A DNA stretch of 64,000 bases from Allocoprococcus sp004560705. Its GTDB lineage: Bacteria > Bacillota > Clostridia > Lachnospirales > Lachnospiraceae. Both the position numbers and the translations under genes were made by a program. Each line of letters starts with the position of its first letter. Position 1 is the stretch's first letter. Positions 23,157-32,008 of the stretch are shown here, piece after piece. The DNA lies in contig NZ_JBQHTK010000002.1 of assembly GCF_052065755.1 (NCBI RefSeq), positions 186,001 to 250,000 on the forward strand, read 5' to 3'. Under the pieces are notes generated by a model. That model ran no database searches. It was not told the origin of the DNA and was given only the letters and a program-made list of their open reading frames with translations.

Positions 23157-24314
23157 ATGATGACAGAGAGATTATATTATGAAGACAGTCATATGGCTGA
23201 ATTTGATGCGAAGGTCATTTCCTGCGAAAAGTCCGGGGAAAATTATGAGGTGGTTCTTGACAGAACTGCCTTTTTTCCTGAGGGAGGCGGACAGTCTGCC
23301 GATACCGGATTTTTGGAAGATATAAGAATCGTAGATGTTCAGGAAAAAAACGGAAGCATTTTTCATAAAGCTGAAGGCTACATTGAGCCGGGCAGTGAAG
23401 TAAAGGGAAGGATCGACTGGAAACAGAGGTTCACCAGGATGCAGCAGCATACAGGGGAGCATATTCTGTCCGGTTTGATCCATAAAAGATTTGGATATGA
23501 TAATGTGGGATTTCACCTCAGTGATGAGATATGTACGCTGGATCTGAATGGCCCAATGACAAAGGAAGAAGTCAGAGAGATTGAAAATGCGGCGAATGAG
23601 GCTGTATTTGCCTGCATTCCGGTCGAGGTGTTATACCCGTCAAAAGATGAGCTTGCATCTTTGGAATACCGGAGCAAGATCGAGATCGAGGGTCAGGTCC
23701 GTATTGTGCGAATACCGGGGTATGATGTGTGTGCCTGCTGCGCACCGCATGTGGATAATACCGGTGAGATCGGTCTGATCAAACTGATTAGTGTCCAGAA
23801 CTACAAAGGAGGAGTTCGGCTTACGGTGGTTTGCGGAAGACGTGCACTGGCAGATTATCAGGCGAAAGAAGACAGTGTAAAAGCGATCATGTTTAGCTTG
23901 TCCTCCAAGGAGGAATTGATAGCAGATGCAGTTGAGAAGTTGAAAGAAGAGACGAATGCATGGAAGATGAAACTGATAGAAGCCAGACGGGAGATGCTTG
24001 CAGGGAAAGTAACCGGCATAGAAGAAGGAAAAGCGTGTGTCTGCCTGTTTGAATCTGGTCTGGAGGGCAGTGAACCGCGTGAACTGATGAATCTGGTTCT
24101 GGACCGCAATGTGAAAGTATGCGGAGTATTTGCCGGGACAGATGATGTTGGATACCGCTATGTGATCGGAAGCCGCACGGAGGATGTCCGGCCTCTTGGA
24201 AAAGAGCTGAATCAGGCATTTGAAGGAAGAGGCGGAGGAAAACCGGAGATGGTTCAAGGGTCATTAAAAGGGGCTGCATCCGAAATAAAGGAGTACTTTA
24301 TGAAAGTGCAGTAA
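23157..24314 (+). CDS. AlaX-type alanyl-tRNA editing protein with DHHA1 domain
   Basis: This stand-alone editing protein should hydrolyse mischarged Ser- or Gly-tRNA(Ala). The 385-residue protein resembles the editing and C-terminal parts of AlaRS without its catalytic core: a beta-barrel with FFPEGGGQSADTG (about 39-51), the zinc motif QQHTGEHILSG (HxxxH, His98 and His102), the second zinc half CACCAPHV (about 196-203), a coiled-coil linker (about 240-285) and a DHHA1 domain ending in GRGGGKPEMVQGS. ATG 23157 follows AGAAGGAA at 8 bases; an upstream TTG at 23127 lacks a site. It is close behind argS and may be co-transcribed. Confidence 0.92.
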   Translation: MMTERLYYEDSHMAEFDAKVISCEKSGENYEVVLDRTAFFPEGGGQSADTGFLEDIRIVDVQEKNGSIFHKAEGYIEPGSEVKGRIDWKQRFTRMQQHTGEHILSGLIHKRFGYDNVGFHLSDEICTLDLNGPMTKEEVREIENAANEAVFACIPVEVLYPSKDELASLEYRSKIEIEGQVRIVRIPGYDVCACCAPHVDNTGEIGLIKLISVQNYKGGVRLTVVCGRRALADYQAKEDSVKAIMFSLSSKEELIADAVEKLKEETNAWKMKLIEARREMLAGKVTGIEEGKACVCLFESGLEGSEPRELMNLVLDRNVKVCGVFAGTDDVGYRYVIGSRTEDVRPLGKELNQAFEGRGGGKPEMVQGSLKGAASEIKEYFMKVQ

Positions 24315-24336
24315 TGAAATTCTCATGAATTTCCTA

Positions 24337-24365
24337 TTTACTTTTTGAAATAAATGTTGTATAGT
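24337..24365 (+). promoter_or_regulatory. Possible promoter of gltBD
   Basis: TTTACT (24337-24342), a 17-base spacer and TATAGT (24360-24365) lie about 60 bases before the gltB start. The -35 is a weak match, which would fit an activated promoter, but no operator is recognisable. Confidence 0.4.
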
Positions 24366-24422
24366 GGTGAAATATAAAATGTAACCAGAAAAAGTAACAT
24401 GATTTCAGAAAGGGCAGGATAT

Positions 24423-27400
24423 ATGAGTAGTCAAAAAATGAATATGCAGGATGGTTTGTACAGCCCGGATTTTGAGCATGACAACTGCGGAATTGGAGCA
24501 GTTGTGGATATCAAGGGAAGGAAAAGCCATGAGACAGTCGCCAATGCGCTGAAGATAGTTGAAAACCTAGAACATAGAGCTGGCAAGGATGCCGAAGGGA
24601 AGACCGGAGACGGAGTTGGAATTCTGTTACAGATTTCACATAAGTTTTTCTCCAAGGTCTGTGAACCCCTCGGCATCTTTTTAGGTTCTGAGAGAGATTA
24701 TGGTGTAGGTATGTTTTTCTTCCCTCAGGATGAACTGAAGAGAAACCAGGCAAAGAATATTTTTGAAGTCATTGCAAGAAGAGAAGGCCTGAAGTTTCTT
24801 GGATGGAGAGAGGTCCCGATTCATCAGGAAATTCTCGGGAAAAAGGCAGTTGAGTGTATGCCGTGCATTATGCAGGGGTTCATTGAGCGCCCGGAGAAGA
24901 TTGAGAAAGGTCTGGACTTTGACCGCCGTCTGTATGTGGTAAGGCGTGTGTTTGAGCAGAGCAGTGATGATACATATGTGGCATCCCTTTCCAGCAGGAC
25001 GATCGTCTACAAAGGAATGTTCCTGGTCAAACAGCTGCGGCGATTCTTTGAAGATCTTCAGGATCCGGATTATGAATCTGCGATCGCGGTGGTACATTCC
25101 CGTTTCAGTACCAATACGAATCCGAGCTGGGAGCGGGCACATCCGAACCGATTCATAGTGCATAACGGAGAGATCAACACGATACGTGGAAATGCAGATA
25201 AGATGCGCGCCAGAGAAGAAAATATGGAATCTGAATACCTCAAAGGAGAGCTCTATAAGGTTCTTCCTGCGATCAATATTGCGGGATCAGATTCTGCCAT
25301 GTTAGATAACGCTTTGGAGTTCATGGTAATGAGCGGGATGCCTCTCCCGCTTGCGGTTATGATCTCGATTCCGGAGCCATGGGCGAACAACCGAACGATG
25401 TCTCAGAAAAAGAAGGATTTTTATCAATATTATGCGACGATGATGGAACCTTGGGACGGACCTGCATCGATCCTTTTCTCCGATGGAGACTGTATGGGTG
25501 CGGTTTTGGATAGAAATGGACTTAGACCATCCCGATACTATATCACCGATGATGATACGCTGATCCTTTCTTCTGAAGTTGGCGTGCTGGATATCCCGCC
25601 GGAGAAGATCGTAGTCAAGGAGCGAATCCATCCTGGTAAAATGCTACTTGTAGATACGGTTCAGGGTAAAGTGATCGATGACGATGAACTGAAAGAAGGA
25701 TATGCAGCATCACAGCCTTATGGTGAATGGCTTGACAATAATCTTGTTTGTCTGAAAGATCTGAAGATTCCAAATCTGAAGGTTCCGGAATATACGAAAG
25801 AAGAATGCCAGAAGCTTCAGAAAGCATTTGGATATTCTTATGAAGAAGTAAATTCTTCTGTGCTGAATATGGCGAAAAACGGAAGTGAAAGTATCGGTGC
25901 AATGGGAATTGATGCACCACTGGCAGTCCTCTCCGAGAAACATCAGTCCTTGTTTGGATATTTTAAACAGATTTTTGCACAGGTAACCAATCCGCCAATT
26001 GATGCGATCCGCGAAAAAGTAGTGACATCAACCAGCGTCTATGTCGGCAGGGACGGGAACCTTCTGGAAGAGAAGGAAGAAAACTGTCATGTCCTGAAGA
26101 TCAATGATCCGATCCTCACAAATACGGATCTTCTGAAAATTAAAAATATGAAAGTGGAAGGCTTTAAAGTGGTGGAAATTTCGACCACGTATTTTAAAAA
26201 TTCCAGCCTGGAAAAAGCGATTGATTATTTGTTTATCCAGGTGGATCGTGCAATCCGTGACGGCGCGAATATCCTGATCTTAAGTGATCGTGGTGTAGAT
26301 GAATACCATATTGCTATGCCTTCACTTTTGGCTACTTCCGCAGTGCATCAGCATCTGGTGCGTACTAAGAAGCGTACGAGTGTTGCTGTAATCATGGAAA
26401 CCGGTGAGCCGAGAGAGGTACATCATTTTGCAACCCTGCTGGGTTATGGAGCCTCTGCAATCAATCCGTATCTTGCCCATGAATCGATCCGCCAGCTGAT
26501 TGACGAAGGAATGCTTCAGAAAGATTATTATGCTGCGGTAAATGATTATAATGAGGCAGTGATCAGCGGTATTATCAAGATTGCGTCTAAGATGGGAATC
26601 TCTACGATCCAGTCTTACCAGGGATCTATGATCTTTGAGGCAATCGGTCTGAAGGCGCAGTTCATTGATAAATATTTTACCGGAACTGTCAGCCGTGTGG
26701 GCGGTATCGGAATTGAAGAAATCGCGCAGGATTATATGGCAAGACACTTTGCTGCATTTGATCCATTGGGGCTGGATGTAGATCTGACTTTGAACAGTGT
26801 AGGACAGCATAAATCCAAGAGCGGAGGGGAGAAGCATCTGTATAATCCACGCACGATTCATATGCTGCAGCAGTCCACAAAACGTGGAGACTATCAGATG
26901 TTCAAGCAGTATACGGAAATGGTAGACGAAGAGTCACGTGGTATCACCTTACGTGGACAGATGGATTTTAATTTCCCAAAGAAAGGAGTTCCGCTGGAAG
27001 AAGTAGAAAGTGTGGATGAAATCGTGAAGCGCTTTAAGACCGGTGCGATGTCCTATGGATCCATTTCCAAAGAAGCACATGAGACGCTGGCACTTGCTAT
27101 GAACGCTCTTCATGGTAAATCAAACAGTGGAGAAGGCGGAGAAGATATCGAACGTCTGGACAGCGATAAATGTTCTGCAATCAAGCAGGTCGCAAGTGGA
27201 AGGTTCGGTGTAACTTCCCGTTATCTGGTCAGCGCCAAAGAAATTCAGATCAAGATGGCACAGGGGGCAAAACCTGGAGAAGGCGGACATCTTCCGGGTG
27301 GAAAAGTATATCCGTGGATTGCCAAAACCAGGCATTCTACACCGGGAGTGGGACTGATCTCACCGCCGCCGCATCATGATATATATTCCATCGAGGATCT

Positions 27401-28958
27401 GGCACAGCTTATTTATGACTGTAAAAATGCCAATAAGGATGCGAGAATTTCTGTAAAACTGGTATCCGAAGCAGGGGTAGGTACGGTCGCTGCCGGCGTT
27501 GCAAAAGCGGGAGCAGGGCTGATCCTGATTTCCGGATATGACGGAGGAACCGGAGCGGCGCCGAGAAGTTCCATCCATAATGCAGGACTTCCGTGGGAAC
27601 TGGGACTCGCAGAAACACATCAGACCCTGATCCAGAACGGTCTTCGTGAACGTGTACGGATTGAGACAGACGGAAAATTAATGAGCGGGCGTGATGTGGC
27701 GATCGCAGCACTTCTTGGTGCTGAAGAATTCGGATTTGCAACGGCACCGCTGGTAACAATGGGATGCGTTATGATGAGAGTATGTAACCTGGATACCTGT
27801 CCGGTCGGCATTGCAACCCAGAATCCGGAGCTGCGGAAACGATTCGCAGGAAAGCCGGAGTATGTGATCAATTTCATGCGTTTCATCGCGGAAGAGCTTC
27901 GGGAATACATGGCAAAACTGGGAGTGCGTAAAGTAGATGAACTGGTAGGACGCACCGATCTCCTGAAAGTAAGAGACGTTCCCACTTCTGCGCGTGCGGC
28001 TACGCTGGATCTGTCAAGGATCCTTTACAATCCATACGCGAAAGAAAAAAGCGGCATGATCTTCAATCCGAAGAAAAAGTACGACTTTGAACTGGAAAAG
28101 ACGATGGATATGAAGGTGCTTGTAAAAGAACTTCTGCCGTCTCTGGAAAAGAAGGAAAAGAGAACCCTGGAACTTGAAGTGTCCAATGTAAACCGTACCT
28201 TTGGAACCATTTTTGGCTCAGAGATCACCAGACGTTATCCGGAGGGACTCCCGGAAGACAGTTATGTAATCAAGTGTCACGGAGCCGGCGGACAGTCATT
28301 TGGCGCATTTATACCGTCAGGGCTGACGCTTCAGTTGACTGGTGACAGTAATGATTATTTCGGAAAAGGGCTGTCCGGAGGTAAACTGATCGTTTATCCA
28401 CCGAAGGAAGCGAAGTTCAAGGCAAATGAGAATATTATAATAGGTAACGTTGCACTTTATGGTGCCACCAGTGGAAAAGCATTTATAAACGGACTTGCGG
28501 GAGAACGTTTCTGCGTAAGAAATTCCGGTGCAACTGCAGTGGTAGAAGGTGTCGGTGATCATGGATGTGAATACATGACCGGCGGACGTGTGGTGATTCT
28601 TGGACAGACCGGAAAGAATTTTGCGGCCGGCATGAGCGGTGGTGTGGCATATGTATTGGATGAAAACAGTGACCTTTACACCAAAGTAAATAAAGAGATG
28701 GTAAATATTGAGCATATTACCTCGAAAGCAGATGTTTCTGAACTCAAGGAAATGATCGAGGAGCATGTGGCAAATACAAATTCGGAAATGGGAAGAAAGA
28801 TTCTGGAGCATTTTAAAGAATATCTTCCGAAATTCAAGAAAGTCATTCCACATGATTATGAAAAGATGCTGACTATGATTCTCCAGATGGAAGAAAAAGG
28901 ATTCAGTAGTGAACAGGCAAAAATTGAAGCATTTTATGCGATTAAAAATGGAAGATAG
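24423..28958 (+). CDS. gltB: Glutamate synthase large subunit
   Basis: GltB transfers the amide of glutamine to 2-oxoglutarate, giving two glutamates. The 1511-residue protein starts with a class II glutaminase domain whose catalytic cysteine lies in FEHDNCGIGAVV after a short propeptide, and includes VVHSRFSTNTNPSWERAHP. The central and FMN domains contain GAMSYGSISKEAHETLA, HSTPGVGLISPPPHHDIYSI and ISGYDGGTGAAP. The 3Fe-4S cysteines are in MGCVMMRVCNLDTCPVG (about residue 1116 on), and a C-terminal GXGXG beta-helix follows. ATG 24423 is preceded by CAGGAT; the track is also open to 24399. gltD begins 12 bases after its stop. Confidence 0.97.
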   Translation: MSSQKMNMQDGLYSPDFEHDNCGIGAVVDIKGRKSHETVANALKIVENLEHRAGKDAEGKTGDGVGILLQISHKFFSKVCEPLGIFLGSERDYGVGMFFFPQDELKRNQAKNIFEVIARREGLKFLGWREVPIHQEILGKKAVECMPCIMQGFIERPEKIEKGLDFDRRLYVVRRVFEQSSDDTYVASLSSRTIVYKGMFLVKQLRRFFEDLQDPDYESAIAVVHSRFSTNTNPSWERAHPNRFIVHNGEINTIRGNADKMRAREENMESEYLKGELYKVLPAINIAGSDSAMLDNALEFMVMSGMPLPLAVMISIPEPWANNRTMSQKKKDFYQYYATMMEPWDGPASILFSDGDCMGAVLDRNGLRPSRYYITDDDTLILSSEVGVLDIPPEKIVVKERIHPGKMLLVDTVQGKVIDDDELKEGYAASQPYGEWLDNNLVCLKDLKIPNLKVPEYTKEECQKLQKAFGYSYEEVNSSVLNMAKNGSESIGAMGIDAPLAVLSEKHQSLFGYFKQIFAQVTNPPIDAIREKVVTSTSVYVGRDGNLLEEKEENCHVLKINDPILTNTDLLKIKNMKVEGFKVVEISTTYFKNSSLEKAIDYLFIQVDRAIRDGANILILSDRGVDEYHIAMPSLLATSAVHQHLVRTKKRTSVAVIMETGEPREVHHFATLLGYGASAINPYLAHESIRQLIDEGMLQKDYYAAVNDYNEAVISGIIKIASKMGISTIQSYQGSMIFEAIGLKAQFIDKYFTGTVSRVGGIGIEEIAQDYMARHFAAFDPLGLDVDLTLNSVGQHKSKSGGEKHLYNPRTIHMLQQSTKRGDYQMFKQYTEMVDEESRGITLRGQMDFNFPKKGVPLEEVESVDEIVKRFKTGAMSYGSISKEAHETLALAMNALHGKSNSGEGGEDIERLDSDKCSAIKQVASGRFGVTSRYLVSAKEIQIKMAQGAKPGEGGHLPGGKVYPWIAKTRHSTPGVGLISPPPHHDIYSIEDLAQLIYDCKNANKDARISVKLVSEAGVGTVAAGVAKAGAGLILISGYDGGTGAAPRSSIHNAGLPWELGLAETHQTLIQNGLRERVRIETDGKLMSGRDVAIAALLGAEEFGFATAPLVTMGCVMMRVCNLDTCPVGIATQNPELRKRFAGKPEYVINFMRFIAEELREYMAKLGVRKVDELVGRTDLLKVRDVPTSARAATLDLSRILYNPYAKEKSGMIFNPKKKYDFELEKTMDMKVLVKELLPSLEKKEKRTLELEVSNVNRTFGTIFGSEITRRYPEGLPEDSYVIKCHGAGGQSFGAFIPSGLTLQLTGDSNDYFGKGLSGGKLIVYPPKEAKFKANENIIIGNVALYGATSGKAFINGLAGERFCVRNSGATAVVEGVGDHGCEYMTGGRVVILGQTGKNFAAGMSGGVAYVLDENSDLYTKVNKEMVNIEHITSKADVSELKEMIEEHVANTNSEMGRKILEHFKEYLPKFKKVIPHDYEKMLTMILQMEEKGFSSEQAKIEAFYAIKNGR

Positions 28959-28970
28959 GGGGCGAAAACA

Positions 28971-30470
28971 GTGGGAAAAGCAACAGGATTTATGGATTAT
29001 GAGAGATGCGACCAGAAATGTGAGTCGCCGATGAGCAGAATCAAACATTTTTGTGAGTTCCACACGCCTCTGTCTAAGGAGGAACAGGAAATTCAGGGAG
29101 CAAGATGCATGTCATGCGGCGTTCCTTTCTGCCAGTCAGGGCAGATGATTATGGGGATGGCAAGTGGATGTCCGCTTCATAATCTGGTGCCGGAATGGAA
29201 TGATCTGATCTATCACGGGAACTGGGAGAAAGCATATTATCGATTGGTGAAAACCAATAATTTCCCGGAATTTACATCCAGAGTGTGTCCGGCACTTTGT
29301 GAGGCGGCATGTACCTGCGGCCTTCATGGAGATGCAGTAACTACGAAAGCAAATGAATATGGAATCATTGAAAATGCCTATGAAAAGGGATACGCAAAAG
29401 CGCGCCCGCCGAAAGTACGTACCGGGAAAAAGGTGGCTGTGATCGGTTCGGGGCCTTCCGGACTTGCGGTTGCGGATCAGCTGAACCGTCGCGGTCATAC
29501 CGTTACCGTATTTGAAAGAGAAGATAAAATAGGCGGTTTGCTTCGTTATGGAATTCCGAATATGAAACTGGAAAAGCAGGTGATTGATCGAAAGGTTGCA
29601 GTGATGGAAGAGGAAGGCGTCATTTTCAAAACGGGATGCGATGTGGGAAAAACAGTGAAAGCATCTGAGATTTTGAAAAATTATGACCGCGTTGTACTTG
29701 CCTGTGGAGCTTCAAATCCAAGAGATATCAAAGTGCCGGGAAGAGATGCAAAAGGAATTTATTTTGCTGTAGATTTCCTGAAATCCACAACGAAATGCCT
29801 GTGGAATCATGGTATGAAGCTGAAAGAGGGAGAATACATTTCTGCAAAGGGCAAGAAAGTTATGGTCATTGGCGGCGGGGATACCGGAAATGACTGTGTT
29901 GGTACTGCTGTGCGCCATGGTGCCAAATCTGTGCTTCAGGTCGAGATGATGCCGAAACTCCCGGATGAGAGAGCGGAGAGTAATCCGTGGCCGGAGTGGC
30001 CGAGAATCTGCAAGACGGATTACGGTCAGGAGGAGGCTGCAGCTGTCTGGGGAAATGATCCGAGAATCTATCAGACAACAGTCAAAGAATTTATTAAAGA
30101 TAAAAACGGAAATCTTTGTAAAGCTGTTCTTGTAAAGCTGGAAAGCAAAAAAGATGAAAAGACCGGGCGGATGATGATGGCGGAGGTCGCAGGAAGTGAA
30201 TACACGGTCGAAGTAGATCTTGTCCTGATCGCGGCAGGATTTCTGGGGAGCCAGGATTACGTAACCAAAGCATTTGGCGTCGAAGTCAATGAAAGAACGA
30301 ATGTCAAGACTGAGCCGGGAGAATACAAAACGAATGTGAAAAATGTATTTACAGCTGGAGATATGCATCGCGGGCAGTCTCTGGTTGTCTGGGCAATCCG
30401 GGAAGGCCGCGAAGCGGCCTGCCAGGTGGATCTGGATCTGATGCGATATACGAATCTTTATGTACAATAA
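28971..30470 (+). CDS. gltD: Glutamate synthase small subunit
   Basis: GltD takes electrons from NAD(P)H and passes them through FAD and iron-sulfur clusters to GltB. The 499-residue protein has N-terminal cysteine clusters (ARCMSCGVPFCQSG and CPALCEAACTCGLHGDAV), an FAD-binding dinucleotide fold VAVIGSGPSGLAVADQLN (about 146-163), a second nucleotide fold VMVIGGGDTGNDCVGTAVR (about 298-316), and the C-terminal VFTAGDMHRGQSLVVWAI motif. The start is GTG 28971 with AGGGGGC upstream. It forms an operon with gltB and ends at a strong terminator. Confidence 0.97.
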   Translation: MGKATGFMDYERCDQKCESPMSRIKHFCEFHTPLSKEEQEIQGARCMSCGVPFCQSGQMIMGMASGCPLHNLVPEWNDLIYHGNWEKAYYRLVKTNNFPEFTSRVCPALCEAACTCGLHGDAVTTKANEYGIIENAYEKGYAKARPPKVRTGKKVAVIGSGPSGLAVADQLNRRGHTVTVFEREDKIGGLLRYGIPNMKLEKQVIDRKVAVMEEEGVIFKTGCDVGKTVKASEILKNYDRVVLACGASNPRDIKVPGRDAKGIYFAVDFLKSTTKCLWNHGMKLKEGEYISAKGKKVMVIGGGDTGNDCVGTAVRHGAKSVLQVEMMPKLPDERAESNPWPEWPRICKTDYGQEEAAAVWGNDPRIYQTTVKEFIKDKNGNLCKAVLVKLESKKDEKTGRMMMAEVAGSEYTVEVDLVLIAAGFLGSQDYVTKAFGVEVNERTNVKTEPGEYKTNVKNVFTAGDMHRGQSLVVWAIREGREAACQVDLDLMRYTNLYVQ

Positions 30471-30475
30471 AATAG

Positions 30476-30511
30476 GAGAGAGACTTGAGTAAAAACAGGT
30501 CTCTCTTTTTC
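30476..30511 (+). terminator. Rho-independent terminator of gltBD
   Basis: GAGAGAC (30478-30484) and GTCTCTC (30499-30505) form a 7-bp stem with a 14-base loop and are followed by a T run, within 8 bases of the gltD stop. Confidence 0.82.
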
Positions 30512-30557
30512 TTTATATAAATGCTTTATAAAAATGTTACATAAATGTTAAAAAATA

Positions 30558-30586
30558 TTGCAAATCTTTGAGAGTTGCTATATAAT
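30558..30586 (+). promoter_or_regulatory. Distal promoter of the NlpC/P60 gene
   Basis: TTGCAA (30558-30563), a 17-base spacer and consensus TATAAT (30581-30586) would give a leader of about 140 bases. The sequence from 30512 to 30733 is otherwise AT-rich with no gene. Confidence 0.75.
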
Positions 30587-30650
30587 AGTTTTGATTAAAA
30601 GAATAATTAAGGAAGTTTTAAGAAACTGAGATACTCTGATACGAAAAGCC

Positions 30651-30679
30651 TTGAAAATATGTGTCGTTTAGTGTATGCT
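30651..30679 (+). promoter_or_regulatory. Proximal promoter of the NlpC/P60 gene
   Basis: TTGAAA (30651-30656), a 17-base spacer and TATGCT (30674-30679) give a second candidate start about 50 bases before the gene, so expression may come from two promoters. Confidence 0.55.
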
Positions 30680-30733
30680 TAATTCGTATGGGGTATAAAT
30701 TTTAGATTTTAATAGAATAAGGTGGGTAACAAT

Positions 30734-31891
30734 ATGAAGAATAAATTTTTTCGTACACTCGTAGCATCGCTTGTTGTGAGTTCTTGTATTGTAACAACCG
30801 TGGGCGCTGCTCCGGATGCGGATACGATTAAGGAACAGAGAGATTCGGTACAGAGTCAGGTCAATTCTCTTCAGAGCCAGTTGACTGAAGTGCTTACAGA
30901 GATTAATGATCTGGAACGCCAGCTGATTGCAACCGGAGAACAGATCACACAGGCGACTGAAGATCTGGCGGAAGCTGAGGAAAAAGAGAAAGAACAGTAT
31001 GAGGCCATGAAGCTTCGTATCAAGTATATGTACGAAGAAGGCAATAATACAGTGCTGGAGAAGATATTTACTTCCGGAAGCATCGGTGAGATGCTGAGTC
31101 AGGCTGAGTATATTCAGAATGTACATAAATATGACAGAGATCAGCTCAATGAATATGTTGAGACAAAAGAAAAGATTGCTGATTTGAAGGAACAGCTTGA
31201 AGAAGAGCAGAAGGAGCTCGAGGCGACACAGGAAGAATTTACGGCTAAGAAGGAATCCTTGAATGCGACTCTGGAAGAGAAGAAAGAAGAGGTTGCAGAT
31301 CTCGATGCGCAATTCCAGGCGGCAGTAGAAGCTGCGGCTAAGGAAGCAGAAGAAAAGGCACGCAAAGAACGTGAGGCGGCGGAAGCAGCAGCTGCTGCTG
31401 AGAAGAATAACAGCAACAAGAATAACAGTAATAATAATAGTAACAATAATAATAGTAACAATAATAGTAACAATAATAGTAACAATAATACTTCGAAGCC
31501 GAGTACCCCGTCGAACAATGGCGGAAGCAGCAGTACAAGCGGAGGCGGAACGGGCGATACCAGTGTGGCACAGGTAATCGTGAACGCGGCATACAGTCAG
31601 CTTGGAACGCCGTATGTGTGGGGCGGGACAAGCCCGGGTGTCGGCCTTGACTGTTCCGGACTTACCCAGTACTGCCACAGAGTAGCTGGAATCTCGATTC
31701 CAAGAGTATCAGGTGATCAGGGGGCAGGCGGCAAAGCGGTTTCCAGCCCGCTGCCGGGTGATATTGTATGTTATTCCGGACATGTTGGAATCTACATCGG
31801 TAACGGTCAGATGATTCATGCACCGGAACCGGGAGACGTAGTAAAAATCCAGAGTGTATACGGAAATCCATGGTACAGAAGATACTGGTAA
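30734..31891 (+). CDS. Secreted NlpC/P60 peptidoglycan hydrolase with coiled coil
   Basis: This 385-residue protein resembles CwlO-type DL-endopeptidases, which cut wall cross-link peptides and are usually held inactive by their coiled coil. It has a signal peptide (MKNKFFRTLVASLVVSSCIV, cleavage near VGAAP), a long coiled coil (about 35-215, with an EK/EA-rich second half), an Asn/Ser linker built from a 12-base DNA repeat (about 225-260), and a C-terminal NlpC/P60 domain with the catalytic cysteine in GLDCSGLTQYCH and histidine in GDIVCYSGHVGIYIG. ATG 30734 follows AAGGTGG at 8 bases. It is a single gene with two candidate promoters and a terminator. Confidence 0.94.
   Translation: MKNKFFRTLVASLVVSSCIVTTVGAAPDADTIKEQRDSVQSQVNSLQSQLTEVLTEINDLERQLIATGEQITQATEDLAEAEEKEKEQYEAMKLRIKYMYEEGNNTVLEKIFTSGSIGEMLSQAEYIQNVHKYDRDQLNEYVETKEKIADLKEQLEEEQKELEATQEEFTAKKESLNATLEEKKEEVADLDAQFQAAVEAAAKEAEEKARKEREAAEAAAAAEKNNSNKNNSNNNSNNNNSNNNSNNNSNNNTSKPSTPSNNGGSSSTSGGGTGDTSVAQVIVNAAYSQLGTPYVWGGTSPGVGLDCSGLTQYCHRVAGISIPRVSGDQGAGGKAVSSPLPGDIVCYSGHVGIYIGNGQMIHAPEPGDVVKIQSVYGNPWYRRYW
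31404..31490 (+). repeat. 12-base tandem repeat encoding an Asn/Ser linker
   Basis: Imperfect copies of a 12-base unit close to AATAATAGTAAC run through this part of the NlpC/P60 gene and encode N-N-S-N blocks. Because the unit is a multiple of three, gain or loss of a copy would change linker length without breaking the frame. The opposite strand is open as a long leucine-rich frame, which is a by-product of the repeat. Confidence 0.9.
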
Positions 31892-31916
31892 AAAAACATT
31901 GAGAAAAAAGAGTCGG

Positions 31917-31947
31917 AATCCTGGCAGAACTATCTGTCAGGATTTTT
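31917..31947 (+). terminator. Rho-independent terminator of the NlpC/P60 gene
   Basis: AATCCTGGCAGA and TCTGTCAGGATT form a 12-bp stem with one G-U pair and an ACTA loop, followed by T residues, 26 bases after the stop. Confidence 0.88.
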
Positions 31948-32008
31948 AGTTACCATGCATATGAGAAAAAGCAGTTGTAATAATTCATGTAGAAAGGAAA
32001 ATCGTCAG

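Noticed and set aside
24681..27985. Several long - strand frames opposite gltB
   Set aside because: All are shadow frames of a well-conserved gene; none has a start site or domain.
31141..31518. Leucine-rich open frame on the - strand
   Set aside because: It is the reverse complement of the Asn/Ser repeat (AAT/AGT units give ATT/ACT, in frame reading as Leu-rich); no ribosome site and inside the NlpC/P60 gene.
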